From Gudongella sp049310905 (GTDB lineage Bacteria > Bacillota > Clostridia > Tissierellales > Tissierellaceae): 19,345 nt of DNA. The translations under genes were made by a program, and so were the position numbers. Every line of letters starts with the position of its first letter. Position 1 is the stretch's first letter. This document shows, piece by piece, positions 7,271-15,770 of the stretch. Location of the stretch: positions 1 through 19,345 of the forward strand of contig NZ_JBMEMN010000042.1 of NCBI RefSeq assembly GCF_049310905.1, given 5' to 3'. The notes under the pieces were generated by a model. It had not been told where the DNA came from. It worked only from the letters and a program-made list of their open reading frames with translations, and did no database searches.

Positions 7271-9009
7271 ATCAGTTCTTTAATGGATTCTTCTTTACCC
7301 CGCCCTTTTCGATAGCTTCTTTCACTGGTCATGGCATCGCAAGCGTCAGCTACAGCGATTATTCTCGATTCAAGCGGTATGCTTTCCCCCTTTAATCCAT
7401 TAGGATACCCGCTGCCATCCCATCTTTCATGATGATTAAGAACAAACTGCGCCAACTCCAGAAACTCATTTGTTGTACTCAATATACGCCAGCCTATCTC
7501 GGAGTGCCTTTTCATATCATTCCATTCATCACTGCTAAGTTTTCCAGCTTTGTTTAAAATCTTATTATCGATACCAATTTTACCAATATCATGAACAAGC
7601 CCGGCGATTCTCATTTTTTTAATATAAACACTATCAAAATTAATCTTCAAGGCAATAGCCTGACAGATACTACTCACTCTGTTTGAATGCAGCGATTTTC
7701 TATTGCTCTTTTCAAATAACGTATTCATTATTAGATCTATTGTGCTACTCCTCATGCTCGATCGCTCATACAGCTTATGTCTGTACATGTGGTTTTCAGC
7801 GGTTGCAAAAACTTCAATCAATGATTGGTCTTCAGTCTTCTTCGTATCATATCCGTAGGAAATAGAAAGTTCAATTTTTTCAACTTTTCCTTGGGATGCA
7901 AAGTCCTTAATCTGGTTTGCGATTAGCACTGTTTCTCCAGCATCGGTCCTAGGCAATATAACAGCGAATTCATCCCCACCTAATCTGGAAACAACATCTT
8001 CAGTCCGGCATGCCTTATTAATTGCTCCAGCTGCTTTTTTTAGAAGCTCATCCCCGGAACTGTGTCCAAATGAATCATTGATTAGTTTCAATCCGTCTAC
8101 ATCACACATAATAATGGATATGGGAAAGTTTGTTTTTGTGTCAAGTCTCTTAAGCTCATTTTCAAAATATCTTCGATTATATAGTCCTGTTAGATAATCA
8201 TGGTATCCTAAGTATTCATTTTTTTCATTTTCTATAGCTAGTTTCTCATTTGCTATCATCAACTCTTTTGTTCTTTGTTTGATCAATAGGTTTAGATTGA
8301 TTTGCAAATATACAATTTCATCTTTTTGTTTAGTTGTAATATCATTATCTGCAACCATAACACCTACTCGTTTTTCTTCATTATCCGAATATACAAATGC
8401 ATTGTATATAACAGGAGTGGTAAATCCATTTGTATGCTTTAAATTGAGTTCATAGTTAAAAGATTGCCCCTTTTCAAAAACAGTTTGATAATAGCTTCTT
8501 GCTTTTTCCGGATCGGAAAATATTTCTGAAAAGCTAGTGCCAATTAACTTGTTTTTAGATAAGCCTGTCCCGTTTTCCACAGCAGTATTTACATCAATGA
8601 TCATGCCCATTTCATCAATGGTGATAATGGGATCTATACTGGCTTCTATCAAACTTTGATTATATCTCCAAGCTCTGCTTATTATGACACCAGCCATATC
8701 AATTTGTTCTCTGGCTAGTAATAATTCTTTGGTCTTTTGTTCTATCTCTCTACTTTGAATTGCCAGATCATTATTAGATGTAAGTAGTTCTGCTGCACGT
8801 TTCTCCTTCTCCCCGTTTTGGAACAGCAATTCCTTATTGGCAATGATCAGTTCTGCTGCACGGTTCTCTTTCTCTTTGTTTTGGAAGTCCAGCTCCTTAT
8901 TGGCGATGATAAGTTCCGCTTCACGCTTTTCTTTTTCAATTTGAAATTCCAAATTATCTTGCTCTAATTGCAATTGCTTTATTCTAAAATCCGACTGTTC
9001 ATTACCCAT
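7264..9009 (-). CDS. PAS-GGDEF-HD-GYP cyclic-di-GMP signalling protein, C-terminally truncated
   Basis: A predicted cytoplasmic bifunctional c-di-GMP enzyme of 581 residues. Residues 25-108 are four 21-residue coiled-coil repeats of the pattern EKEKRAAELIIANKELLFQN. A PAS domain covers about 110-230 and a second coil 235-265. The diguanylate cyclase domain has an intact GGDEF motif (344-348) and an inhibitory RxxD site (RTED, 335-338). The HD-GYP phosphodiesterase domain has HDIGK at 473-477 and HHERWDGSGYP at 526-536. The ATG at 9009 is chosen because GGAGGG precedes it; a GTG at 9042 would lie upstream of that site. The stop at 7264 is a nonsense TGA inside a tandem duplication. Without it the frame would run 47 more codons to 7120, including the usual GTQFDPEIVD end of HD-GYP. 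All catalytic motifs remain, so residual activity is possible, but stability of the truncated fold is doubtful. Confidence 0.9.
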   Translation of the reverse strand: MGNEQSDFRIKQLQLEQDNLEFQIEKEKREAELIIANKELDFQNKEKENRAAELIIANKELLFQNGEKEKRAAELLTSNNDLAIQSREIEQKTKELLLAREQIDMAGVIISRAWRYNQSLIEASIDPIITIDEMGMIIDVNTAVENGTGLSKNKLIGTSFSEIFSDPEKARSYYQTVFEKGQSFNYELNLKHTNGFTTPVIYNAFVYSDNEEKRVGVMVADNDITTKQKDEIVYLQINLNLLIKQRTKELMIANEKLAIENEKNEYLGYHDYLTGLYNRRYFENELKRLDTKTNFPISIIMCDVDGLKLINDSFGHSSGDELLKKAAGAINKACRTEDVVSRLGGDEFAVILPRTDAGETVLIANQIKDFASQGKVEKIELSISYGYDTKKTEDQSLIEVFATAENHMYRHKLYERSSMRSSTIDLIMNTLFEKSNRKSLHSNRVSSICQAIALKINFDSVYIKKMRIAGLVHDIGKIGIDNKILNKAGKLSSDEWNDMKRHSEIGWRILSTTNEFLELAQFVLNHHERWDGSGYPNGLKGESIPLESRIIAVADACDAMTSERSYRKGRGKEESIKELIR

Positions 9010-9344
9010 TAGGAAAACTCCCTCCGACCTTATTAACCTCACCCGTTTGCTGGTTCTTTATCTCTTTTGTCATATTGTCACAATAACTATAAAACCGATA
9101 CCTGCTAAAAAACTTTTTAACAACTACCGGTTTCGAAATTACCTTTAACAATCAATATTTACGGATCAAATTATTTTTTTTGGAATCCAATTATTTTTTA
9201 TTACATTGCCCTCGATCAATAAGCTGTTTACATCATACTTGTAATTTACACTTTATTCCTTTACTGACAGATAGTGATATTGTGTTCCTATTCCTATTCA
9301 TAGTCAATCAAGATTATAACCTCCCTTTAGAGAGGCTCTTATTA

Positions 9345-9533
9345 TTAAACTAAGGCATCGAAACACATCAAATCAATGCAAGCAATACCACTATCTAAAA
9401 GAATTTTAGAAGGGAGTAAAATTATTGGTATAAACCCAATAAAGTTATCATAACCTTCAAGAACAGCTGGATCTAATAACTTCAACTCAACTAAAGTCGA
9501 ACCACTTGTACTGATAGATTTAGAATCCAACAT
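9345..9533 (-). CDS. doubtful hypothetical ORF in a 582-bp gap
   Basis: A 62-codon frame starting ATG at 9533, with only a weak AGAAAG before it. The product starts MLDSKSISTSGSTLVELKLL and has a hydrophobic middle (FIGFIPIILLP). I recognise no family. A short hairpin (CCTCTC/GGGAGG, about 9321-9336) follows the stop without a clear T-tract. It may be a gene fragment or chance. The rest of the gap (9010-9344 and 9534-9591) is AT-rich and holds no other gene I can support. Confidence 0.25.
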   Translation of the reverse strand: MLDSKSISTSGSTLVELKLLDPAVLEGYDNFIGFIPIILLPSKILLDSGIACIDLMCFDALV

Positions 9534-9591
9534 TTTCTTTCTGGTTTAGTCTGTTTGAAGAATCAGACTCGGTTTTTTCAGCTGAAGGCTT

Positions 9592-10128
9592 TTAATTGGA
9601 AATTTTATTTAAGTAGTCAATCATGGGCTTTATGTTTTCTCTACTAGAATGATCATACGTTCTAGAAATCGCTTTATTAGTTCCATCTTCAATATCTGAT
9701 TTATCATTTTTAAACTCTAGTATTCTATTATAAGTTTTCATTATTGTCTTATCAAGAAATCTCATTTTATCATAATTGATTCCGCTCTGAAAATAAAAGA
9801 AGCTAATTTTATTGAGCTCATTTGCTGAAAAATTATCTGTTTTGATCGTTGAAATAATTTCCTCAGTATAAGGTGCTCCTCCTGTTGCAAAAACGACTAT
9901 CTTTTTACCAGCTAGGTTCAATACTTTATTCTTAAACTCCTTCAGTCCTTGTATGCGACCGGCGTGCATACCAGCACCATAAATAATAATACCATAATTA
10001 TTAATATCAACATTATTGATTTGATCAAAGGGTACTTTTTGACACGAAATAACTTCATCAATCCAATCGACATATTTTTTTGTAAACCCAGTCTTGCTTT
10101 TGTACACCAGTAGTATCGAGTTGCCCAT
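9592..10128 (-). CDS. flavodoxin-domain protein (HemG/Flavodoxin_5-like)
   Basis: A 178-residue FMN-binding redox protein, probably cytoplasmic. The N-terminal phosphate-binding loop is SKTGFTK at residues 11-17 after a hydrophobic strand (ILLVY). It is followed by YGAGMHAGRI and VVFATGGAPY, the usual second and third flavin-contact strands of the Flavodoxin_5 group that includes protoporphyrinogen oxidase HemG and many Firmicute proteins of unknown role. The C-terminal 40 residues are charged and family-specific. The ATG at 10128 is preferred over TTG 10134 because AAAGGAG lies 10 bases upstream. Members of this group are often annotated simply as flavodoxin; a role in heme synthesis is not shown. 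Confidence 0.8.
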   Translation of the reverse strand: MGNSILLVYKSKTGFTKKYVDWIDEVISCQKVPFDQINNVDINNYGIIIYGAGMHAGRIQGLKEFKNKVLNLAGKKIVVFATGGAPYTEEIISTIKTDNFSANELNKISFFYFQSGINYDKMRFLDKTIMKTYNRILEFKNDKSDIEDGTNKAISRTYDHSSRENIKPMIDYLNKISN

Positions 10129-10148
10129 ATTCAAACGCTCCTTTTATT

Positions 10149-10173
10149 TCGAAACTCATTCTTATGATTTCGA
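10149..10173. promoter_or_regulatory. inverted repeat just upstream of the flavodoxin gene
   Basis: TCGAAA-c-TCAT (10149-10159) is mirrored by ATGA-TTTCGA (10164-10173), a 10-bp arm pair with one bulged C. It lies about 20 bases before the flavodoxin start codon and could be an operator or leader hairpin. Read on the plus strand it is followed by a T-run, but no plus-strand gene precedes it. Confidence 0.35.
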
Positions 10174-10276
10174 GTCTTTTTTGCAATTTTCTTTAGCTAT
10201 TATTGGGAAATCTCTCTCTAGTTTTTTTAAGAAAAAAATTGGAAAAGATATCAGGGTTATCCTGTCTATGAACTGT

Positions 10277-10882
10277 TTACGAGATATTGACAATCATATA
10301 GGCTTCACGCAAAGCTGCTCCAGCAAGTATCAAAATAGCAATGCAGATTGCAATCCATTGTTCTTTTTTTAAATGAGCTCGTTCATTTTTTGGGATTGGC
10401 TTAGATTTTGAAGAAATATTCTCTGAGTAATTAACTGAGATAGAATTAGTAGCTGCAGCTACAAGTACCGCCGCCATCATTTCATATAATCCACTGCGGC
10501 TGAATACAGCTAACGTAGGAGCCATTGCTTCTTCCAGTTGAATGGAGAATGAGTTAGTTCCCAATATGATACCATACATGATCATCCACGCTAAAGGCAC
10601 CAAATATCCAAAAGAAAAGTATTTTACACGCAAAATATAGTTTCCAATAATAATAAATGATACACCAATGAGATTTAACCCTAGAATATGTATGAATTCA
10701 CGCACCAGAGTATCAGCTGCTTTATCTCCAGCCAACTTGCCAAGGATTCCAAATCCTTGTAAAAAACCCTCCGGTAGTAAATAATATGCTATAGTCCAGC
10801 TTATAAAAAACAATATCAGCCCTAGAACATATAGACTAAAAAAGCGAATAATCACACTATCGTTTCCCAGTAAATGTTTCAA
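10277..10882 (-). CDS. SpoIIM-like (DUF95-type) integral membrane protein
   Basis: A 201-residue membrane protein with about five hydrophobic segments, including FFSLYVLGLILFFISWTIAY near the N-terminus. The order of elements fits the SpoIIM/DUF95 family: FIHILGLNLIGVSFIIIG, then FGYLVPLAWMIMYGIILGTN, and then SGLYEMMAAVLVAAATNSIS, where SpoIIM proteins have the hG-hhE-hAhhhA stretch. A TTG at 10880-10882 is the start, 6 bases after a perfect GGAGGG (10889-10894). The longer frame up to 11008 adds a basic stretch that does not look like part of the fold. True SpoIIM works in forespore engulfment; paralogues outside sporulation loci are common, so a sporulation role is not implied. Confidence 0.6.
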   Translation of the reverse strand: MKHLLGNDSVIIRFFSLYVLGLILFFISWTIAYYLLPEGFLQGFGILGKLAGDKAADTLVREFIHILGLNLIGVSFIIIGNYILRVKYFSFGYLVPLAWMIMYGIILGTNSFSIQLEEAMAPTLAVFSRSGLYEMMAAVLVAAATNSISVNYSENISSKSKPIPKNERAHLKKEQWIAICIAILILAGAALREAYMIVNIS

Positions 10883-11037
10883 TTTAATCCCTCCGTTTTC
10901 ATCACCTGTTCTTGGCAACCAGTCTGTGATAATCTGTTTCTGATGTACTTTTATGCACCGGAGACGTTTATTTTTACATATTATTCTTTTTTTGGACCAG
11001 GTATACATTCTTCAATGTTATAACTCCAGGTCTTAGT

Positions 11038-11260
11038 CTAAAAGCTTAGTAATGAGCCTCCGTCCACATCAATTGTTTCTCCAACTATGAAATCAGACAT
11101 TTTGGTGCACATAGCAAAGACTACAAGCTCTACTTAATCAGGATTATTTATAATAATACCTTCATCCGCAGGAAAACTAGGCATGATTTTTTCTTTGCTG
11201 TCCCTTGCTCCCAAGGTCATAATTGTCGCGCTACCGATGTTATATTTTGAAAATTTGTAA
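11038..11260 (-). pseudogene. C-terminal remnant of a short-chain dehydrogenase/reductase (SDR)
   Basis: The minus-strand frame reads NIGSATIMTLGARDSKEKIM, continues through FPADEGIIINNPD to an in-frame TAA (11134-11136), then resumes as VELVVFAMCTKMSDFIVGET and IDVDGGSLLSF before its stop at 11038-11040. The ending (xxFIVGExIDVDGGSLL) is the classic C-terminus of classical SDR enzymes such as FabG-like reductases. The nucleotide-binding N-terminal half, including the TGxxxGxG and YxxxK motifs, is absent. Only about 70 codons remain, abutting the stop of the membrane-protein gene at 11279. It is a dead fragment. Confidence 0.8.
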
Positions 11261-11278
11261 CTCAGACCCTACCACGAC

Positions 11279-12067
11279 CTAAGATTTTACGTCTACTCCC
11301 TTCAACATCCGCAGATAAAAATATATGCATAGAATCCATAGAATTGCATACAGAGGAATGAAGGTATCCCAGACACCAACTCGAACATAAGCAACCACTC
11401 CACCGATAAGTAAGACTAACGGATATAGAACTCCTTTTAGCAAGATCATAGCTGATAATACAACGCCCCAGACATTTCCCTTTTTCAATAAAATACCACT
11501 GAATATCAACACCGAAACTAAAAATGAAAGATCTGTGGCAAATACAATGGTCATTTCAAAAGGAGGTGCTTCACCCGATTGAATAAAACCAAGAACTAGC
11601 ATCACCCATGGGATGCCCAATGCCGCAGCAAAAAAGAACAGAAATCTACTTACTGCTCTTATCGGGGCATGATCAAGCAGTTGATGCACATACTTCTTCG
11701 GATCAATCTGAGCCAATGTGATAATTAAACTGAACGCCGATAACACAAACAACAAAACATAAAGCAGAAAGAAGGCATTAAAAGCAGCACCGTACAGGTA
11801 AAAAACATAGTTGTATAGCATGTACCAAATGCTACCTACCCAGACAAGTGAAGCTCTTAAGGAGCCTTTTAAAGAAAAATATATCGAGCCTACTAAAATT
11901 GGAACTGCAAGAAACAAGGTAATTAAATCATTCACAAACCAAACTGCACGAATCGCTTCGCTGTCCCGATATAGGTTCTCCACGAGCAGTCCTCCTAACG
12001 AAGCAACTATAGCCAGCAACGCAACAACGAGAGAAATCTTTTCAGCAACTTGAAAACTTTTTTTCAT
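11279..12067 (-). CDS. eight-segment integral membrane protein of unknown function
   Basis: 262 residues, nearly all hydrophobic, with about eight predicted membrane helices and short loops. The first helix follows a short positive N-terminus (MKKSFQVAEK). A loop with DPKKYVHQLLDHAPIRAVSR around residues 120-140 is the most polar segment. The C-terminus (RMLKGVDVKS) is probably cytoplasmic. AGGAAAGGAA lies a few bases before the ATG. I recognise no named family or catalytic motif. It stands alone on the minus strand. Confidence 0.7.
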   Translation of the reverse strand: MKKSFQVAEKISLVVALLAIVASLGGLLVENLYRDSEAIRAVWFVNDLITLFLAVPILVGSIYFSLKGSLRASLVWVGSIWYMLYNYVFYLYGAAFNAFFLLYVLLFVLSAFSLIITLAQIDPKKYVHQLLDHAPIRAVSRFLFFFAAALGIPWVMLVLGFIQSGEAPPFEMTIVFATDLSFLVSVLIFSGILLKKGNVWGVVLSAMILLKGVLYPLVLLIGGVVAYVRVGVWDTFIPLYAILWILCIYFYLRMLKGVDVKS

Positions 12068-12170
12068 CTTTGTTCATTTCCTTTCCTTTTTATTTATTCT
12101 AAGTCATATTTATTGGAAAAGGTTCCTTCAGAACCCAAGTCATCGTGGATAGTTATATCAGTTATTCTTT

Positions 12171-12200
12171 GATCCTTATTGATCCTTATTGATCCATATC
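12171..12200. repeat. short tandem repeat of a 10-bp unit
   Basis: GATCCTTATT occurs twice (12171-12190), followed by the variant GATCCATATC. It lies in the 258-bp intergenic gap between the membrane protein and the ABM-like gene. No function is evident; it may be a slippage product. Confidence 0.6.
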
Positions 12201-12289
12201 ATTATAATATGGTAAAAATCTGTTGGGATCCTTACTCTGGCTGTTCTTGGCATTATATAATCTTAAAATTAGAATAACAAAACTAACTT

Positions 12290-12321
12290 AAAAAAGCAAT
12301 AGGAACCGTCCCTATTGCTTT
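12290..12321 (-). terminator. intrinsic terminator carrying the dispersed GGGACGGTT element (copy 3)
   Basis: AAAGCAATAGG (12293-12303) and CCTATTGCTTT (12311-12321) form a perfect 11-bp stem with a 7-base loop. On the minus strand the loop region reads GGGACGGTT and the stem is followed by six T residues, beginning just past the stop of the gene at 12326. The dispersed repeat seen at 1627 and 7019 is thus used here as a terminator. Confidence 0.85.
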
Positions 12322-12325
12322 CTTC

Positions 12326-12655
12326 TTACTCCTTTTCTTGTCTTGTAACTTGTATCCATTTATCTACTTGAGGCAATACAAGCATTTTGATGCTTTGCTT
12401 GTCAAGTGAATTAACAAAATCCTCCGCGTCTTTATCCGTAAAAATCTTTTTTGAAGCTTCCTTTAATTCGTCCTTTGAATTCCAATGCTGTATCATATAC
12501 CATTCATTCTCTTCATCATGATAAAGCAATTCTGTGTCAATAAAACCTTTTTGTCTTAAATGAAAATTCTTTTCAAGCCCATCAACAATACCAATAAATT
12601 CATCTTTAGTAATACCTTCAACTGGCTTCATCTTTACAATTTCTGTTATAATCAT
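12326..12655 (-). CDS. small antibiotic-biosynthesis-monooxygenase-like (dimeric alpha/beta barrel) protein
   Basis: A 109-residue cytoplasmic protein whose pattern fits the ABM/dimeric alpha-beta barrel fold: an initial strand (IITEIVKMKP), a helix (TKDEFIGIVDGLEKNFHLR), GFIDTELLYHDEENEWYMIQ as a strand pair, then HWNSKDELKEASKKIF, where ABM proteins have a W-x-S-x-E/D-helix signature. The remainder (VDKWIQVTRQEKE) is a final strand and tail. GGAGGT lies 8 bases before the ATG. Such proteins range from monooxygenases to heme or stress proteins; no activity can be assigned. It lies 72 bp downstream of an AraC regulator in the same direction and may be its target or co-transcribed. Confidence 0.65.
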   Translation of the reverse strand: MIITEIVKMKPVEGITKDEFIGIVDGLEKNFHLRQKGFIDTELLYHDEENEWYMIQHWNSKDELKEASKKIFTDKDAEDFVNSLDKQSIKMLVLPQVDKWIQVTRQEKE

Positions 12656-12727
12656 AGCACCATACCTCCTGTTTTTTCTTAATTATATTAAAGATGAAAC
12701 AGTAATTATTGTACTAAATCGACAGAA

Positions 12728-13531
12728 TCAAATATAAGTTGAATTTTCAATTACTGTATTTTTTTCCAGACGAAATGTTCTTGGGGTCACTCCGGAAAAC
12801 TTCCTACACTCTTTGGTAAAATATGCTTGATCTGTGTAATTATTATCATATACAATTTCAGGTATCTTAGCAGACTTATTAAACAGCAATTGATTACTTG
12901 CCATCATATAACGCTTTATTTGACGCAATTTTACCGGTGGAAACCCTGTCATGCTAATAACAAATCTTTCAAACGTTTTCTGACTTATTCCATTATTTGA
13001 ACAAAACATCGATATCGGAATATCATCAGTCTTCATGAAGTCATCTATAATCTGCGTTCTTAATAAGCTGCTATCAGTTGTTTCCAACTCTGAATCTAAT
13101 GACTCCATAATACTCTTGATTTTACACTGTGCTGTTTTATGAATTAAAGCTACATTTAATTTGTCCGCCAATGGGACTGATAAAGAATTAAGGTCTATTA
13201 TTTCATTCTGAATACTAGATAGTGATTTGTTGATAAACGGATACAATCCGAAAGCATAAAAAGAAATCCCCCATACATCAATATTTCCCTTCTGATGAAT
13301 GAAACTATGCTGACTTCTTAAACCGTTAACATGTACTTTAGGTGCAGTTATTCTCTCAGTGGATTCAATTTCATACACCATATCATCCGCCAAGTTAATA
13401 ATTATATCAACGCTATCCATAGGCAGAAGTTTATGATAAACATCAACATTATCTGATTCAAAATGCCAGATAAACTTTACCCAGTTCTTAAGATTATCGT
13501 TAGATATTTGATATCGTTCTATCCTAAACAT
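12728..13531 (-). CDS. AraC-family transcriptional regulator
   Basis: 267 residues. The C-terminal ~100 residues carry the two-helix-turn-helix AraC domain: SMFCSNNGISQKTFERFV (about 175-192) and IPEIVYDNNYTDQAYFTKEC (about 223-242), ending in the signature FSGVTPRTFR. The N-terminal part (FIWHFESDN...LLPMDSVDIIINL) resembles the DUF6597 sensor domain common in AraC proteins of this architecture. No effector can be inferred. The nearest candidate target is the ABM-like gene 72 bp downstream in the same orientation; the amidohydrolase upstream at 13721 is transcribed towards it. Confidence 0.9.
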   Translation of the reverse strand: MFRIERYQISNDNLKNWVKFIWHFESDNVDVYHKLLPMDSVDIIINLADDMVYEIESTERITAPKVHVNGLRSQHSFIHQKGNIDVWGISFYAFGLYPFINKSLSSIQNEIIDLNSLSVPLADKLNVALIHKTAQCKIKSIMESLDSELETTDSSLLRTQIIDDFMKTDDIPISMFCSNNGISQKTFERFVISMTGFPPVKLRQIKRYMMASNQLLFNKSAKIPEIVYDNNYTDQAYFTKECRKFSGVTPRTFRLEKNTVIENSTYI

Positions 13532-13720
13532 TTCAAATCACCTTTCTTTGCTCTACTAGTTCCTTGTACAAGACAAACTACTGCAACGTGACATGTGAGG
13601 ACATGATTAATGTCTTAAATCGATTTTTTACACCCTACGTGTGGAGAATCAATCTAAAACTCTTCATTTGAACTCATTCATATTCAACACTTCAATTATT
13701 CATATTGAAAATTCATTCTA

Positions 13721-15196
13721 CTAAGAACTCTCTTTTTCGTAAACTACACTTCCAGCTTTTATTACACAATTTATTTGACTCAAATTTGTAATATCTTCAA
13801 GTGGATTAGATTCTAATACTACAAAATCCCCTAATTTACCTACTTCAATACTTCCAAGTTTTTTCTCTAATCCCAAAAGTTCTGCTGCATTTATAGTGGC
13901 TGTTTTAATAACCTCTATTTTACTCATACCATGCTCTGCGAAAAGCTTTAACTCTTTATGTAGTTGACCATGTGGAACATACCCTGCTCCTGAAGCACCA
14001 CCATCAACCCCTGCAACAATTTTAATGCCTTTCTCAACAGCATTCTTAAAATTATTAGGGAAATATATTTCTTTAAATGGCTGCATTTTCTCGTAAAAAT
14101 TCCCCCATACAAGATCTTCTCCTGATTTTATATCTTCTCTAACCTTATCTAATGATTTTTTTCCCAATGCATGAAAAGGTTCAGGGATGAGCTCTTTTAT
14201 TTCTATACTATCATACTGTTCTTGGTTGTCGATAAAATTAGTCCAGTTGTAAAAGCAATAAGCAGTGGGTGTCCAATATGTATTATTACTCTTCATTAAT
14301 TCAAACGTCTCATCGTCAATTAATCCAAAAGGAGTATGTTCTACACTATCTACACCTGCTTTGATGGCCTCATTAAAGCCCTTCGTCCAGAAGATAGTAT
14401 GAGCAGCTACTTTAAGATCGTTTTTATGAGCTTCTTCTACAATTGCCTCCAAAACTTCTGGTTGCATACTCGCTTCAATGGTCTCTAGCTTTATCCCTTT
14501 TTTTAACAGTTTTTCTTTTAGTTTTTCATCTTTTTCAGTAAAGGGTATATGGGCTCCTGGTGTAACAGTTTTTATAAAGTCTACCCCTTCTCTTTTTAGT
14601 TTGTTGACAGTTTCTCGAGCTTCTTCTGGGCTATCGACGTCTATTGCTAATCCATGAGCCCCAAATATTCTACTAAGTATAGCCATGGCCAATGGATTAG
14701 GAGGAAAAAATCTTTTTAAGCTGAAATATCCATAAGAGGGTGCTAATGCAGGACCCGATAATAAGATTCTAGGCCCCAGAACTTTGCCTTGTTTTACTTT
14801 CTCTCTAAACTTGAAGATTTCTTTTCCTGCACCGCCGGGCATATTTCTAACTGTAGTAACCCCAGATCTTAATGTTATATACGCATTTCTCTTTAGCTTT
14901 GTATTCATTCTTTCTGCATACGGTTTTAAAAAATCATCAACCCCAGATTGTGAAAGGTGTAGGTGTGAATCTATTAAGCCTGGTATGACTGTTTTCCCCT
15001 GAAGATATAGAACGTTAGCATTAATAGGGATGGTTAAAACACTCTCATTCTCAATACTAGTAATAATACCATTCTCTATAATTATTGTTACATCATCTTG
15101 GTGTCTATCATATACTACATCAATTAACTTTACACCTTTTAATACCAGTGTCCCATTGTTTTCAATTCTGTTTTTTGAGGATGATTGATTCAACAT
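13721..15196 (-). CDS. metal-dependent amidohydrolase (imidazolonepropionase-like family)
   Basis: 491 residues with the full set of amidohydrolase-superfamily metal ligands: HxH at H78/H80 (PGLIDSHLHL), the presumed carbamylated lysine K209 (FIKTVTPG), H266 (AAHTIFW), H287 (VEHTPF) and D398 (VAGVDGG). The N-terminal (20-70) and C-terminal (about 440-490, LGSIEVGKLGDFVVLESNPL) strands form the small composite beta-sandwich of the family. The overall layout is the imidazolonepropionase-like/Xaa-Pro dipeptidase-type group (COG1228), whose members cleave varied amide or lactam substrates. GGGAGG lies 9 bases before the ATG at 15196. The substrate is not predictable. It has no signal peptide, so it is cytoplasmic, and it looks monocistronic. 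Confidence 0.88.
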   Translation of the reverse strand: MLNQSSSKNRIENNGTLVLKGVKLIDVVYDRHQDDVTIIIENGIITSIENESVLTIPINANVLYLQGKTVIPGLIDSHLHLSQSGVDDFLKPYAERMNTKLKRNAYITLRSGVTTVRNMPGGAGKEIFKFREKVKQGKVLGPRILLSGPALAPSYGYFSLKRFFPPNPLAMAILSRIFGAHGLAIDVDSPEEARETVNKLKREGVDFIKTVTPGAHIPFTEKDEKLKEKLLKKGIKLETIEASMQPEVLEAIVEEAHKNDLKVAAHTIFWTKGFNEAIKAGVDSVEHTPFGLIDDETFELMKSNNTYWTPTAYCFYNWTNFIDNQEQYDSIEIKELIPEPFHALGKKSLDKVREDIKSGEDLVWGNFYEKMQPFKEIYFPNNFKNAVEKGIKIVAGVDGGASGAGYVPHGQLHKELKLFAEHGMSKIEVIKTATINAAELLGLEKKLGSIEVGKLGDFVVLESNPLEDITNLSQINCVIKAGSVVYEKESS

Positions 15197-15280
15197 TTCG
15201 AGTACCTCCCATATTTTAAATTTTTCTAAACTTATTCATGATATGTAGCTACCTATCTACTATAGATTTATTTATAAGTA

Positions 15281-15490
15281 CTAATCAGGTTCTTGGACTT
15301 TTTTACCAGACATCAAGTCTTTAATCCAAATTGGTACATCCCGAAACAACCTTCTTTCCTTTAGGTGCTTGATTGCTTCTTCCATGTCTCCATCCAGCCA
15401 GAACCAATCTCGATTTTAGCATCTGCAGTATCCTATGCCTAGTTTTCGCAATTCAATAATCTTCTCTTTTTACTCAATGGTCTTTTGCAT
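15281..15490 (-). pseudogene. decayed small ORF with two in-frame stops
   Basis: A 70-codon minus-strand frame from an ATG (15488-15490) to TAG (15281-15283), interrupted by TAA at 15470-15472 and at 15416-15418. It would read KEKIIELRKLGIGYCRC then stop, then NRDWFWLDGDMEEAIKHLKE and finally VPIWIKDLMSGKKVQEPD. The layout CxC-NRD-GD-IKH loosely recalls small cysteine-rich proteins of Clostridia with CxCxNRDC...GDC...C patterns, with several cysteines replaced by Trp, Met or Ala here. That identification is a guess; the frame being coding-like but broken is the observation. Confidence 0.5.
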
Positions 15491-15590
15491 TATCTCCAAT
15501 CCTTTGCTTGTTTTCTAGTAATGCAATAGAATTTTCGAGAAGTCAGGTATATTATCTCATGTAGTGAGTCTTCTGACAAACTTTATTGGC

Positions 15591-15768
15591 CTATATATAA
15601 GTATATTGTAATTTGATTACATCTTCTTTAGCCCAATCAAGTATCTCCTCTCCAGAGGAATAAGCCATAATCATTTCTCTACCTGGTTCCAATACTCGCG
15701 CTGCTTCTTCTAAATAGACTGGTGCATTGGAGGTTACAACCAGATCAAATTCATTGTCCGAATAATTC
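15591..15768 (-). pseudogene. C-terminal fragment of a class I SAM-dependent methyltransferase
   Basis: Directly after the stop of the permease at 15771, the frame reads NYSDNEFDLVVTSNAPVYLE, then EAARVLEPGREMIMAYSSGEE, ending LDWAKEDVIKLQYTYI at a stop (15591-15593). This is the motif 4-6 region of Rossmann-type methyltransferases (FDLVxxxNA...L+PGG), with the usual second Gly replaced by Arg. The SAM-binding GxGxG N-terminal half and any start codon are missing. It seems to be what remains of a last gene in the permease operon. Confidence 0.75.
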
Positions 15769-15770
15769 AG

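Noticed and set aside
9548..9576. AGTCTG/CAGACT hairpin followed by TTTTTT as a terminator
   Set aside because: It would act on the plus strand, where no gene precedes it, and the stem is only 6 bp.
10094..10372. Plus-strand 92-codon frame between the flavodoxin and SpoIIM-like genes
   Set aside because: It overlaps both real genes in antisense, lacks a ribosome binding site and has an unnatural composition.
12121..12200. CRISPR-like or iteron array from the GATCCTTATT repeats
   Set aside because: There are only two exact copies and one variant, with no spacers and no replication or cas gene nearby.
13532..13720. Terminator for the amidohydrolase gene in the repeats with TTCAATATGAAT and TTGAATATGAAT
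   Set aside because: These are imperfect direct repeats without a stable stem or T-tract.
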